Part shown: one piece after another, positions 28,971 to 38,760 of the stretch
Position numbering within the stretch: the stretch's first letter is position 1
How the letters are laid out: each line of letters begins with the position of its first letter
Origin: Ectobius pallidus
Taxonomy: Eukaryota > Arthropoda > Insecta > Blattodea > Ectobiidae
DNA: 64,000 nucleotides
Reading direction: 5' to 3'
Assembly: GCA_964059195.1 (NCBI GenBank)
Contig: CAXKWD010000002.1
Span: forward strand, 153,281,042-153,345,041
Program-made: the position numbers and the translations under genes
The notes under the pieces: generated by a model
What the model saw: the letters and a program-made list of their open reading frames with translations, nothing else
The model's database searches: none
Told to the model about the DNA's origin: nothing

Positions 28971-29375
28971 TTATTTCCACCAATCAAATATAGTCTTATT
29001 ATAACCAATCACAATCAATGTTAACGTGATAAGTAATATGGTCAGTGAGAAACGACCGGAAATGACGTCAGAATTTCCTCCGTGTCCACAGACATCTTCG
29101 CCAGATGTGTTTAAATTTAAAAATGGACAGTTGGGTGACCATTTCTTATGTTCGGTTGTTGGGTCGTCAGTTAATTCCCATTGAGCTATAATGACCCGGC
29201 AAAAAAAACATTCTGTAGCATCACCGTATCCTGTATAGAAAAAACCGTTTTCAACCATATTATCAATATCGATAAACGTGACGGGCCATCTTTCGAATGT
29301 TTTTCTGCGATCTGATACTCGCTTCATATTTAACATTGAATATGGTTTCTTCATATCGAGCGATGGCCACTCCAC
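28971..29375 (-). CDS. BIR-domain (IAP-like) protein with C-terminal membrane segment
   Basis: 134 aa. One baculovirus-IAP-repeat: RRKTFERWPVTFIDIDNMVE, GFFYTGYGDATECFFC, HKKWSPNCPFL. Zinc ligands Cys56, Cys59, His76 and Cys83 fit the exact BIR spacing CX2CX16HX6C. No RING finger follows; instead residues about 109-124 (FSLTILLITLTLIVIG) are a single hydrophobic segment near the C-terminus, suggesting tail anchoring. By family it would block caspases or bind death-pathway adaptors; an anti-apoptotic role for the element is inference. Intact frame. Probably captured from a host or a virus. Confidence 0.85.
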   Translation of the reverse strand: MEWPSLDMKKPYSMLNMKRVSDRRKTFERWPVTFIDIDNMVENGFFYTGYGDATECFFCRVIIAQWELTDDPTTEHKKWSPNCPFLNLNTSGEDVCGHGGNSDVISGRFSLTILLITLTLIVIGYNKTIFDWWK

Positions 29376-30044
29376 AGATGACCGTTGGTAACTGGCATAA
29401 AAAATAAGTGATGTAGCAATATAACATGATGGATACGGTTGACCGATGACGACTGGTTAAGAGTTTCAGAAAAAAAATTTCATGATAATATGAACTAAAT
29501 TTAAGTTTGTAATGTTAGAAAGTTATGTGATTAGGCAGTTAGCCGGAACCTCTCGACGCCGGTATCCGGGAACGGCGGTGAGATTGCGCGCGCACCCAGC
29601 TTCAGTGAGGAGCGGCAGATATTATTTTTACGTAGCAGTAACCGCCCAGATGGCGATTGGTTTGGAGGTCACCCGCTATGCTCGCGTTCAACACATGATA
29701 TCGAAGCGGAATAGCCATCAATGTATCAGTTATCGAAATCGCTTTTATTCCAAGGGAATGGACCCCTTTCCCTACATTTGTATGAGATGGTATAATTTGC
29801 TTTTTGTATTTCATAGTGGCTTTTCATATATTTACAAAGTGAAATAAATGGAATGAAATAATGTTTTATATACAACGCGTGTTTATCAAACCGTGATAAA
29901 AAAATTGTCGTGGGAATATAACAACCCATAACACTCCTTATCTTATCTTAACAATGGCCACCTTCGCGCTAGACCCTTCATGCGTAACATTCCTTATCTT
30001 GACCGGATAGCAGCTGGGTCTTATATTTACCATTGAAGCGTAAA
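29376..30044. other. Polinton right subterminal region
   Basis: No convincing gene; a 111-codon plus-strand ORF (29,512-29,847) has no family pattern. A GC-richer patch spans 29,530-29,680. Near 29,990-30,030 inverted CCGGTCAAGATAA-like words and a match to about 15,775-15,800 occur. Confidence 0.45.
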
Positions 30045-30327
30045 GGACCAGGTGGTGTTATCTTGACCGGATGTTGGGGTGATCACATTGCATGACCTCC
30101 TTATCGGTATGATAAAATATTTATCTTGACCGGAAGGGCCAGGTGGTTATAAGGGCTTATCTAATCATTGATGCGCAAAAAAGGCGGTAAAATTTTTTTT
30201 AACGGTCATAACCCTTCCATGACGTCATCACCCCAACCCCCACATCCCAACCCCCACATCCCAACCCCCACATCCCAACCCCCACATCCCAACCCCCACA
30301 TGTCGTCACATATAAAAGTAAACTACT
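30045..30327 (-). repeat. Polinton right terminal inverted repeat
   Basis: Inverse of 15,319-15,558 but about 43 bp longer, because the 14-bp CCCAACCCCCACAT unit is present five times instead of two. Ends CTACT at 30,327, followed by the target duplication CATTAC. Confidence 0.92.
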
Positions 30328-30716
30328 CATTACTTTAAGAGATATTGTGCCTTTTGTGTTGAAAATATTAAGTTATGGGAAAATGGCTTTGAAAATTCAA
30401 CATGCATTTCAACTTACATATAAGCCACACCCACTTGACGGAAAATCACGAGATACAATATAGCTCATATAATTATAAAAGGAATTAGAGGGAATTTAAA
30501 TTAGACAAAAAATTGGTAACAGCCAATATTGTAGCTAGATTTAAATACAATACAATAGGCTACATTGGCAGGGAGGCATATTTTGTATGCAGTTAAAAAC
30601 AGATGCTTCTCTACAAGTGTGAAAAGTTTTATAAACTAGTAAACGCTATCTAGGCTACCAGTATATTTAAAAGTAAGGACAATGTACATCATATTTTGCT
30701 GAGTGATATAGTACAC
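30328..30716. repeat. Dispersed repeat hosting the Polinton, right part
   Basis: Continuation of 15,105-15,318; matches the inverse of 63,224-63,624 (TTTAAGAGATATTGTGCC, TGTAGCTAGATTTAAA, GACAATGTACATCATATTTT). Similarity ends at about 30,716. Confidence 0.88.
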
Positions 30717-31079
30717 ACACACTTACAAAGTAAACTTTGGTACAAAAAAAACTATTATATGTATCATGAGTTCATGGCACTTTGCTCAGTTCTAATAAGC
30801 AGTCTTCGTAATTGTTTCCTGAAAATTACAAAAAGCCAACAACATCTCACTACTTGAAGCATCGCTTGAGTGGGATGTCCTTCTCAATTGCAAATGACCT
30901 ACTTGTGCACTGTTCTTTCGAATGAACTGAACAAAATTTTACACTACATTAAAAAATGTAGGCCTACATAGAGGTGACACCCATCAGTGTTCATTAAGCT
31001 TATTATTGGTGCATATTATGTTGTCCACTCTTTAATGCAGATCACAGGGATTACAATTCCAAATCTGAAACAAAATAAA

Positions 31080-31400
31080 GTAAGATAATTAATATTATGT
31101 GCAATTATGCAAACATAGCCTCAAACATGCTTGTTGCAACATAAAATTATGTATTTAGTTTTTATATTGATAAAAACAAAAAACAAATATTAAGAATCTA
31201 TTCAATAATGGATATATACTGTACCTTCTCTGGTAATTAATATTAATAATTAATATTATGTGCAATTATGCAAACATAACCTCAAACATGCTTGTTGCAA
31301 TACATAAAATTATGTATTTAGTTTTTATATTGATAAAAACATATTAACAAATACTAAGAATCTATTCATTAATGGATATATACTGTACCTTCTCTGTTAT
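31080..31400. repeat. Tandem duplication of about 165 bp
   Basis: Two adjacent copies of the stretch from TTAATATTATGTGCAATTAT to ..TACTGTACCTTCTCTG (about 31,088-31,240 and 31,250-31,400), nearly identical. The corresponding inverted arm at 36,110-36,260 has a single copy. Confidence 0.75.
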
Positions 31401-31581
31401 TACGCAAATATAGCTATTGACACCATCACGAAGTCGCCCAATTAGGATATAAGCGGCCATTGTAACACAAATATGTCGCTATTTCTGCAAATTTTGCGAT
31501 ATTTTAGTACTTTCGAGTTGTTGTTGAGCTCACGGAGGGGTTTCCAATCGTCGGTGTGTCACCAATATTTCCAATCGATAT

Positions 31582-32289
31582 TCATTCAAGGAACATGTCA
31601 TGCAAGCATTGACCTGTAGTATTTTTGGGAAGTGCCTTGCAAAATAGTATTTCTTCCATTATTATTTCATTGGATTCAAAACGCACAAGAGCTACAAATT
31701 GCGCACAACCTGCAATATCCGTTGATTCATCAAATTGCAAGGATACAAAAGAACTTTTCTTTATTTTTTCTATGACTTGATCACGAACATCAGACGCCAT
31801 ATTGCTTATCCTGCGTTGAATGGTATTGTCAGAGAGAGGTATACTTTTGAGCTTTTCGACCTCTTGCTTGCCAAACATAATCTCTGCTATATCTAAAGCC
31901 GCTGGTTAAATCAAATTTTCGGCAATACTGTGAGATTTCCCTGCTTTAGCCACACGAAAAGCTACTCGATAACTAGCGAGCAACGCTTTCTCATTTAGGT
32001 CGGACATTTGTCCTATAGCAGTTTTTTGATGTTCAAGAGTTTTTAATTTTCGCTCAAAAAATTCCACGGGTTTATTTTTTTCATTAGGATGTTTTGTGTT
32101 TAGGTGGCGTACCAACTTCGATGGCTTCATGCTTTCTCTTGACAAAATTTCAAAGCAAATTACGCACTGCGGTTTACTGTCACCAAATTTTAAATAATTG
32201 TCGTCATAAAGACGTTTTTTCTTTATTCCACTACTCCCGCTAGACGTTGATGGTTCTGATGATCTTTTCAGGAATTTATCCATTTTCAA
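31582..32289 (-). pseudogene. hAT-family (ZBED-type) transposase, N-terminal part
   Basis: DNA transposase fragment. The start at 32,289 reads MKMDKFLKRSS, followed by a BED-type zinc finger (CVICFEILSRESMKPSKLVRHLNTKH, residues about 41-66). The first part ends in LI-stop near 31,904, and the same frame goes on with PAALDIAEIMFGKQEVEKLK. The first catalytic Asp region is FVSLQFDESTDIAG. It then stops at 31,582, where the inverted arm begins. About 230 of the usual 600 or so residues are present, so it is dead: one in-frame stop plus 3' deletion. Confidence 0.8.
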
Positions 32290-32599
32290 TTACACTTCTG
32301 AATCGTTTTCACTTATCGGGATTGCTTCTGATTCGACTTCCTTCGCTATCTTGCATCAAACTGCCATGGCCGCGGTTGACCGCCGTATTTATAGGCCAGC
32401 GCATTCTAGCGAGAAACTTGTGGATCTTTCATGGACTACCAGCGCCATCTGTTGCTAACATCCGGAACCTGCACTAGTTCCTAGTGTTACCAACAGATGG
32501 CGCAAATAACGCAAACGCCTAAAATTGTTGTAAGTATTACATATTTTTAACATACATGGAAAAAGGGGTTGGGGTGTCGCGAAATATTTTTTGATACTA

Positions 32600-32640
32600 G
32601 GGGGGTTCGTGTCATGAAAAAGGTTGAAAAACACGGCTCT
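32600..32640 (-). mobile_element. hAT 5' terminus
   Basis: Read on the minus strand this gives TTAGAGCCGTGTTTTTCAAC followed by CTTTTTCATGACACG, a typical hAT end, about 310 bases upstream of the transposase start on the same strand. It lies in sequence related to the GCATGTCTTAGAG repeats at 34.2-35.0 kb, the likely target. Confidence 0.5.
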
Positions 32641-34240
32641 AAGACATGGCAACTTAAACATGAAATTGTTACCTAAATTATAATACTTATTACTATTTAT
32701 AAGAAAAGTTAAATAGCACATGGAACAGTGGACATAATAGGCCTACTCATTATGTTATGAAAAGAAAATAACTGCTATATCATATTTGACACACCAACAA
32801 AACTTGTTTAATTAAATAAATATATTTTTTAAATACAAATATAGAATTTTAGGTTTTCACTCTTGGGGGTCTGAACCCCCCTTTCCTAATCCACTGTGGA
32901 TTCTGCTTCCATGTTGTCGATTTGGTAAAACTTCTGCAATTCAAATAATTGTCTTAAAAGAAAAACACCTGACTATAATAATTAATAATATACATTTTTT
33001 TCCTTGCGCCCCCCCCCCCTGGGTATGGGCGCCCATGGCTGTCGAAATTTTTCATCTTTATCTTTATAAAGAACTAAAAGAGACCTTTTGAAGTTATAGA
33101 ACTTGACCGTTTTTATTTTTAACATATAAAACTCTAATTTTGCAACAATTTTCAATCCCCGCCCGGCTAGAAAATTCATAACACGATAATATCCCCCCCC
33201 CAGAATTTTCAATGACGCAGTCTGCGTCATAACCCCCCTCCCGTGGGCACCCTGTTTTACTAGAATTTATATTACATTTTCGTACACAAAACACAACAGA
33301 CAAACGTTAACTACTGCTCGGAGCTCAAGAGAAGACGAACGGAAGGAATGTGCTGAATAAGACCAAAGTCTCAGCATGTTTTGCGATCGCATCTTAATAC
33401 TACCTGTCCTGAAAATATTAGTCGCGTTTCTAGTTCAACGTTTTAATGTGAAAGAATTTTATTTTTAACCGTTAACAATTAGGCCTACAATTATTAAGTT
33501 ATAAGTTACCGGTTACTCTCAAAGACTATAACTACTTCAATTTAATTTTCTTCCGTTACTTTATTCAGGAATTCGACAATTTAAGAATAATTTAATCTGC
33601 AAAAAATAATTATTGTAATAGTATAACAGGGGTGCCCACAGGGGGGGGGTTAAGACGCAGACTGCGCCATTGAAATTTCTGGGGGGGGGGGGTTGAAAAT
33701 TGTTGAAAAATTAGAGTTTCATATGTTAAAATAATAACGGTCAAGTTTTATAACTTTAAGAGGTCTCTTCTAATTCTTTAAAAGTGAATAGTAAATAAAT
33801 TAGTGCCCATACCCGGGGGTGGGGGGGGGCGCAAGGGAAAAAATGTATATTAATAATTATTATAGTCAGGTGTTTTTATTTTAAGACAATTATTTGAAAG
33901 TCAGTAGAGACATAAAAAGTTTGCTGAAGTTTTACCAAATCGACAACATGGAAGCAGAATCCACAATGGATTAGGAAAGGTGGGTTCAGGGGGTTTTGAC
34001 CCCCTAAAGTCAAAACCTAAAATTCCATATTTGTATTTTAAAAAAATATTTACGGTAATTAAACAAGATTTGTTGGTGTGTCAGATATGATATAGCAGTT
34101 GTTTTCTTCTCATAACATAATGAGTAGGCCTATTATGTCCACTGATCCATGTGTTATTCAACTTTTCTTATAAATAGTAATAATTATTAGTCTATAACTT
34201 AGGTAACGATTTCTTGTTTAAGTTGCATGTCTTAGAGTAT
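32637..34240. repeat. Nested palindrome with C- and G-tracts
   Basis: Arm 32,637-33,262 is an imperfect inverse of 33,622-34,240: GGACATAATAGGCCTACTCA, CTTCCATGTTGTCGATTTGG and the poly-C tract at 33,009 versus the poly-G tract at 33,818. The roughly 360-bp spacer (33,263-33,621) is AT-rich. No coding sequence. Confidence 0.8.
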
Positions 34241-35040
34241 AGTAAACAAATTTGCTAACTAGTTTTTCAGTGCTAAAATAGCATAAAATGTGATTTTCAT
34301 TAGTTCAATACTTGAAAATTTTCCGGGGGTGGACAATTTCTTGTTTACATTGGCATGTCTTAGAGTATGGTAAACAAATTTCCCAAGTTTTTTAGTGCTA
34401 ATGTAGCATTATATGTGATTTTCATTAGTTCAATATTTAAACATTTTCCGGGGGTGGACCCCCCGCTTAGGTAATGATTTCTTATTTACATTGGCATGTC
34501 TTAGAGTATGGTAAACAAATTTCCTAACTAGTTTCTCAGTGCTAAAATAGAATAAAATATGATTTTCATTAGTTCAATATTCAAAAATTTCCCGGGGGTG
34601 GACACCCGACTTAGGTAACAATTTCATGTTTACATTGGCATGTCTTAGAGTATGGTAAACAAATTTCCTAACTAGTTTCTCAGTGTTAAAATAGAGTAAA
34701 ATATGATTTTCATTGGTTCAATATTCAAAAATTTCCCGGGGGTGGACACCCAACTTAGGTAACAATTTATTCTTTACATTGGCATGTCTTAGAGTATGGT
34801 AAACAAATTTCCTAACTAGTTTTTGAGTGCTGATGTAGCATAAAATGTGATTTCATTAGTTCAACATTTAAAAATTTTCCGGGGGTGGACCTCCCGCTTA
34901 GGTAATGATTTCTTATTTACATTGGCATGTCTTAGAGTATGGTAAACAAATTACCTAACTAGTTTTTCTGTGCTAAAATAGCGTAAAATGTGATTTTCAT
35001 TGGTTCAATTTTTAAAAAATTTCTGGGGATTGACCCCCGA
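34198..35040. repeat. Tandem repeat of about 143 bp
   Basis: About six diverged copies of a unit containing CTTAGGTAA.GATTTCTTGT, GGCATGTCTTAGAGTATGGT, AAACAAATTTCCTAACTAGT and CCGGGGGTGGAC. The first copies are partial. Related sequence continues inverted at about 32,640. Confidence 0.75.
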
Positions 35041-35259
35041 CCCCCTTTTTTGGGAGTTTTCCAAACCCCCCCGGCACTTTCGACCCTCCCCGCAATTATT
35101 ATCTGGCTACGTCATTGTTGCACTTATTATATTATTATTATATTAGTAATATAATGTTACAAAGTGGTCCAAGAAGTTAAAGCGACAAAAAATTAATTAA
35201 AAAATTTGCCTCCCCCTCTAGAAAATATCATATGGGCGCCCTTGTCGACAGCCAATCAG

Positions 35260-35345
35260 GTTGGGGGTGAGTATTGAAGTTTGGGGGGGGGGTGAGCAAT
35301 GAAGTTTTTGGGGGGCGAGTCTTGAAGTTTGGGGGGTGGGCACCC
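35260..35345. repeat. G-run minisatellite
   Basis: Four successive G-runs of 5-10 bases separated by TGAGTATTGAAGTT-like spacers. Capable on paper of a G-quadruplex. Non-coding. Confidence 0.6.
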
Positions 35346-35984
35346 CTGCTGTAAACGAAATTGACTACGGCCTACTAATAATTATTACCATTAACTTAGT
35401 TACGTTGATGAATAAAACACAATCTTTATAAACACTGAAATGAAAATGAGACACAACCGCAACACTCGAATGTGCAAGAGTACAAGGCTTTGTGAATGAT
35501 TAGTACACTTCAATGCATGGTCCGCACGTGCAACGGGGAATCACAGCGACAATATTCCCCTCTCCTCATACCCCGCTCGTCTTCTCTTGAGCTCCGTACA
35601 GTATATCAGCTGACGAGTAACTGCCCATTCCTGCTCACTGGCGGCGCTAGTAGTAGCGTGTCCCGGAAAAAGACAGGGAGTGGACGGTATTACTTATTGA
35701 GAGTATTTGCCAATAGTTACAGAATAAATTTTTCTAATAACATTGGTGTAATCGTAGTTGAGAGCGTTGGTGGAGTTACAGAATACGACCCCAGAAAATG
35801 CGTTGTTAGCACGAGCGGTGACGTCAAACGCTTTCAAACCGTGACGTCACATACGCGCTCACAGCACTTGTGAAGTGTCTCCCCGAACGACCAAAGCACG
35901 CTTTTAGCGCTGAAAGCGAGCTCCCCGAACGCAGCCTTGGTGTCAAGAATCGATCTTGAAATCACACCAATATATTGCTGGAAA
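35346..35984. other. No gene recognised
   Basis: Includes a GC-richer stretch with CGTGACGTCA-like words (about 35,820-35,850) and TCTTCTCTTGAGCTCCG (35,580), the inverse of 33,318-33,338. No supported ORF. Confidence 0.4.
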
Positions 35985-36261
35985 TATTGGTGACACACCG
36001 ACGATTGCAAACCCCTCGGTGGGCTCAACAACAACTCGAAAGTGTTTCAATGGCCGCTTATATCCTAATTGGGCGACTTCGTGATGGTGTCAATAGCTAT
36101 ATTTGCGTAATAACAGAGAAGGTACAGTATATATCCATTAATGAATAGATTCTTAGTATTTGTTTATATGTTTTTATCATTATAAAAACTAAATACATAA
36201 TTTTATGTGGCAACAAGCATGTTTGAGGTTATGTTTGCATAATTGCACATAATATTAATTA

Positions 36262-36980
36262 GGGAAAATGACACATTGCGACCCACCCGAGTCCCCCACC
36301 ACTACAACGGGACCCGCGTGGAAAGTAGGGGTTTTGGGTGGGGAGAAAAATAATTTATTTCTCTCTCTTCTTCTCTTTCTTTCCTCTCTTCCTCTTCACC
36401 CTACCTATCTATCGGAACCCCTAGCGTTATAGCTAGGAGTCTTAACCCACTACGCCATGAATGACACTTGAGCAGTGAAGAAAGATTTCATATATAGGTA
36501 CTAAGGGTGACTTCATGCATTCGCGAGTGTTAACGCAAGAATCGCTTTTTCAAATTTTGAAATGTTTTGTTTGTTACGAAAAGAATACTGTTGGTGCAAG
36601 GGAATTTTTCTGCATCGATTGAGCCATGTTTTATATCATAACACGGCGTTTTTAAAAATTGGGAAATATTATGTAAATTTCTATTTTTTATACTATCAAA
36701 TCGGTGTTTAAAGATCGTGAAATATGATGTTTGGTACAAGGGAATTTTTTTAATTGTTCGACAATTTCTATAATTCGTGAAATTTTATTTTGTTTTTTAT
36801 AATGGTAATTGCAATTATTAGAGCAAGCTGCGGGCTTAACACAGCAAGCGGCGCCTAGTAGCGGCCGGCATGAGCCATAGCGGGGAAGATGCGCGCGGGA
36901 TGATGCGCGGTAGGCTGGCGGAGAAGGTGACCAGGCCGATGGAAAGGGGAGCCGGGTGGGTCGCAAAGTGTCATCTTGCC
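36262..36980. mobile_element. hAT-type non-autonomous element in the right arm
   Basis: 719-bp insert with ends GGGAAAATGACACATTGCGA and, read inward from the right, GGCAAGATGACACTTTGCGA, flanked by the 8-bp duplication ATTAATTA (36,254-36,261 and 36,981-36,988). The opposite arm (around 31,090) is the empty site. Near its left part it holds a minus-strand tRNA-like stretch (about 36,412-36,463, TGGCGTAGTGGGTTAAG). Confidence 0.8.
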
Positions 36981-37375
36981 ATTAATTACTTTACTTTATC
37001 TTGTTTCAGATTTGGAATTGTAATCCCTGTGATCTGCATTAAAGAGTGGACAACATAATATGCACCAATAATAAGCTTAATGAACACTGATGGGTGTCAC
37101 CTCTATGTAGGCCTACATTTTTTAATGTAGTGTAAAATTTTGTTCAGTTCATTCGAAAGAACAGTGCACAAGTAGGTCATTTGCAATTGAGAAGGACATC
37201 CCACTCAAGCGATGCTTCAAGTAGTGAGATGTTGTTGGCTTTTTGTAATTTTCAGGAAATAATTACGAAGACTGTGCTTATTAGAACTGAGCAAAGTGCC
37301 ACGAACTCATGATACATATAATAGTTTTTTTGTACCAAAGTTTACTTTGTAAGTGTGTGTGTACCAGTGATCTCA

Positions 37376-37386
37376 ATATATAAAGA
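37376..37386 (+). promoter_or_regulatory. Possible TATA box of the THAP relic
   Basis: ATATATAAAGA, about 150 bases before the ATG at 37,532. Position fits a promoter, but the gene is degenerate. Confidence 0.3.
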
Positions 37387-37531
37387 GGATACACAACAGC
37401 TGTGCTTTGGAACTGCATAAATCGTGAAGTTCACTTTTTGTTAAGTTGGCTACTCCGTACGTATTGGTGAAGTGTGCTTCCTATGGTAAACGTATATTTA
37501 TGAATGCGTTTTTGTTATTTTTCATGACAAA

Positions 37532-38313
37532 ATGGTCAAATATTGCGTGGCATATGGCTCCACAGAGCTCCAGAGAAATGGAAGTGGACTTAGGCCCTTT
37601 CCCCCAGCAAAAGCTACGAACACGACTATTTTTAACTTCTTTTTCTATGGCTAGCCTTTTTGTCTTTCAGATCGTCTCCATGGGCTAAGCTATACGAAAA
37701 AATAAAAGCCAGAATAAGGGAGCGAACTCATGTAGTATTTAATGTATTTATTTATTAAATACAAACATATATTAGTCCAAAAATATTAAGTTAACTCTTT
37801 GGCAAAATACACATATGTGCATAATTAAAAAGTAATGAAATGGGAAAATGGTCATGTTTAAATATGACAAAAATTAGGACATGTTCTATTTTTCATCAGT
37901 TGAATGATGCATTTCAGCGCAGTATCCAACTACGCATCTCCTAGTAACCTCTCACAGCAGGAGACCAAAACATTGATAATAGGAGTCAATTTTTTGTAAT
38001 TGGTAACACGTCAAATATGCAATATTTGTATTTAATACAAACATTCCGATGAGCAAAAAAAGAGGCGGAACATTAATTTTTATATTAGGGTGGGGCATCA
38101 CTAGGGGCCCCCATAGTGTCAAGGTCTGGTGCACTCGTAAAATTACTAAAAGATGCTGTACCATCAGTCTTCAATTTTCCAGGACATCTTCAAAAAATTA
38201 TTGTTCCAAAAAGGCAAGTGGGTTCATGTGGGGCTCTTGGGTCTACACGGGAAAGCAGCGTGTTTCCGCTATTTTTACCGTGCATCAGTCAATGTTCATC
38301 AGAGAGGCAGTGA
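37532..38313 (+). pseudogene. THAP-domain protein relic (P-element-like or THAP gene)
   Basis: An opening frame at 37,532 reads MVKYCVAYGSTELQRNGSG, like the first strand of a THAP zinc finger (M-x3-C..), with the second Cys changed to Ser. It stops at 37,654. A later frame (about 38,090-38,313) contains ALVKLLKDAVPSVFNFPGHL, which matches the AVPTIF box that closes THAP domains. The middle C..H part is not seen. CTTTCAG at 37,664-37,670 and TTATATTAG at 38,080-38,088 could be splice acceptors. THAP domains occur in P-element transposases and in host genes; origin unresolved. Confidence 0.5.
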
Positions 38314-38384
38314 AACACAATAGCCAACAAAATAAATGATATGCCACTATACAGCCAACCGATCAGCATGGAAAACGCTGAAAA

Positions 38385-38760
38385 AACTACTCACAGGTGA
38401 CAGTTTAATTTGGAATAGGGACATGTAGTTAAAGGTTTAATATCAAAACTAGCGCAACAGCCCGTTCTACTCACGGGTGACAGATAAAATACCCCGTTCT
38501 GCTCACGGGTGACAGTTAAATTTGGCATAGGGACATGTAGTTAAAGGTTTAAAATCAAAACTAGCGCAAAAGCCCGTTCTACCCACGGGTGACAGTTAAA
38601 ATACCCCGTTCCGTTCACGGGTGACAGTTAAATTTGGCATAGGCACTTGTAGTTAATGGTTTAAAATCAAAACTAGCGCAAGGGCCCTTTCTACTCACAG
38701 GTGATGGTTAAAAAATCCCGTCCTGCTCACAGGTGAAAATTTAATTTGGCATAGGCACTT
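38385..38760 (-). repeat. 112-bp-type tandem units, left outer arm
   Basis: About three units with GGGACATGTAGTTAAAGGTT, AACTAGCGCAA.AGCCCGTTC and CACGGGTGACAG. They are the inverse of the units at 60,127-62,095. Confidence 0.8.

Larger units (their letters stand above)
15319..30327 (+). mobile_element. Polinton/Maverick virus-like transposon, near complete
   Basis: 15,009-bp element bounded by terminal inverted repeats starting AGTAGTTTACTTTTATATGT and ending CTACT, with the 6-bp duplication CATTAC at 15,313-15,318 and 30,328-30,333. AG..CT termini and a 6-bp duplication are hallmarks of the family. It carries the full Polinton set: pPolB, integrase, packaging ATPase, adenain-type protease, penton and double jelly-roll major capsid protein, plus accessory genes. 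An unoccupied copy of the target is present at 63,619-63,624. Several genes contain one-base frame breaks, so it is either recently decayed or affected by consensus errors in homopolymers. Confidence 0.97.
30711..37366. mobile_element. Large imperfect inverted-repeat structure around a broken hAT transposase
   Basis: The left arm (30,711-31,575) matches the inverse of the right arm (35,985-37,366). Examples are ACACACTTACAAAGTAAACT at the outer ends and ATAGCTATTGACACCATCAC further in. The left arm has an extra tandem duplication of about 165 bp (31,080-31,400); the right arm has a 719-bp insert (36,262-36,980). Without these each arm is about 0.65-0.7 kb. I could not define a clean target duplication; AGTGAT occurs on both sides but not directly at the edges. 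It could be a DNA transposon with long TIRs or a local inverted duplication. Confidence 0.6.

Noticed and set aside
29512..29847. 111-codon plus-strand ORF upstream of the BIR gene
   Set aside because: Composition and content show no family pattern, and it overlaps the presumed promoter region and Polinton end.
36412..36463. tRNA gene on the minus strand
   Set aside because: A box-like start and a partial B box are visible, but no full cloverleaf or acceptor stem; more likely a SINE-like head inside a hAT-type element.
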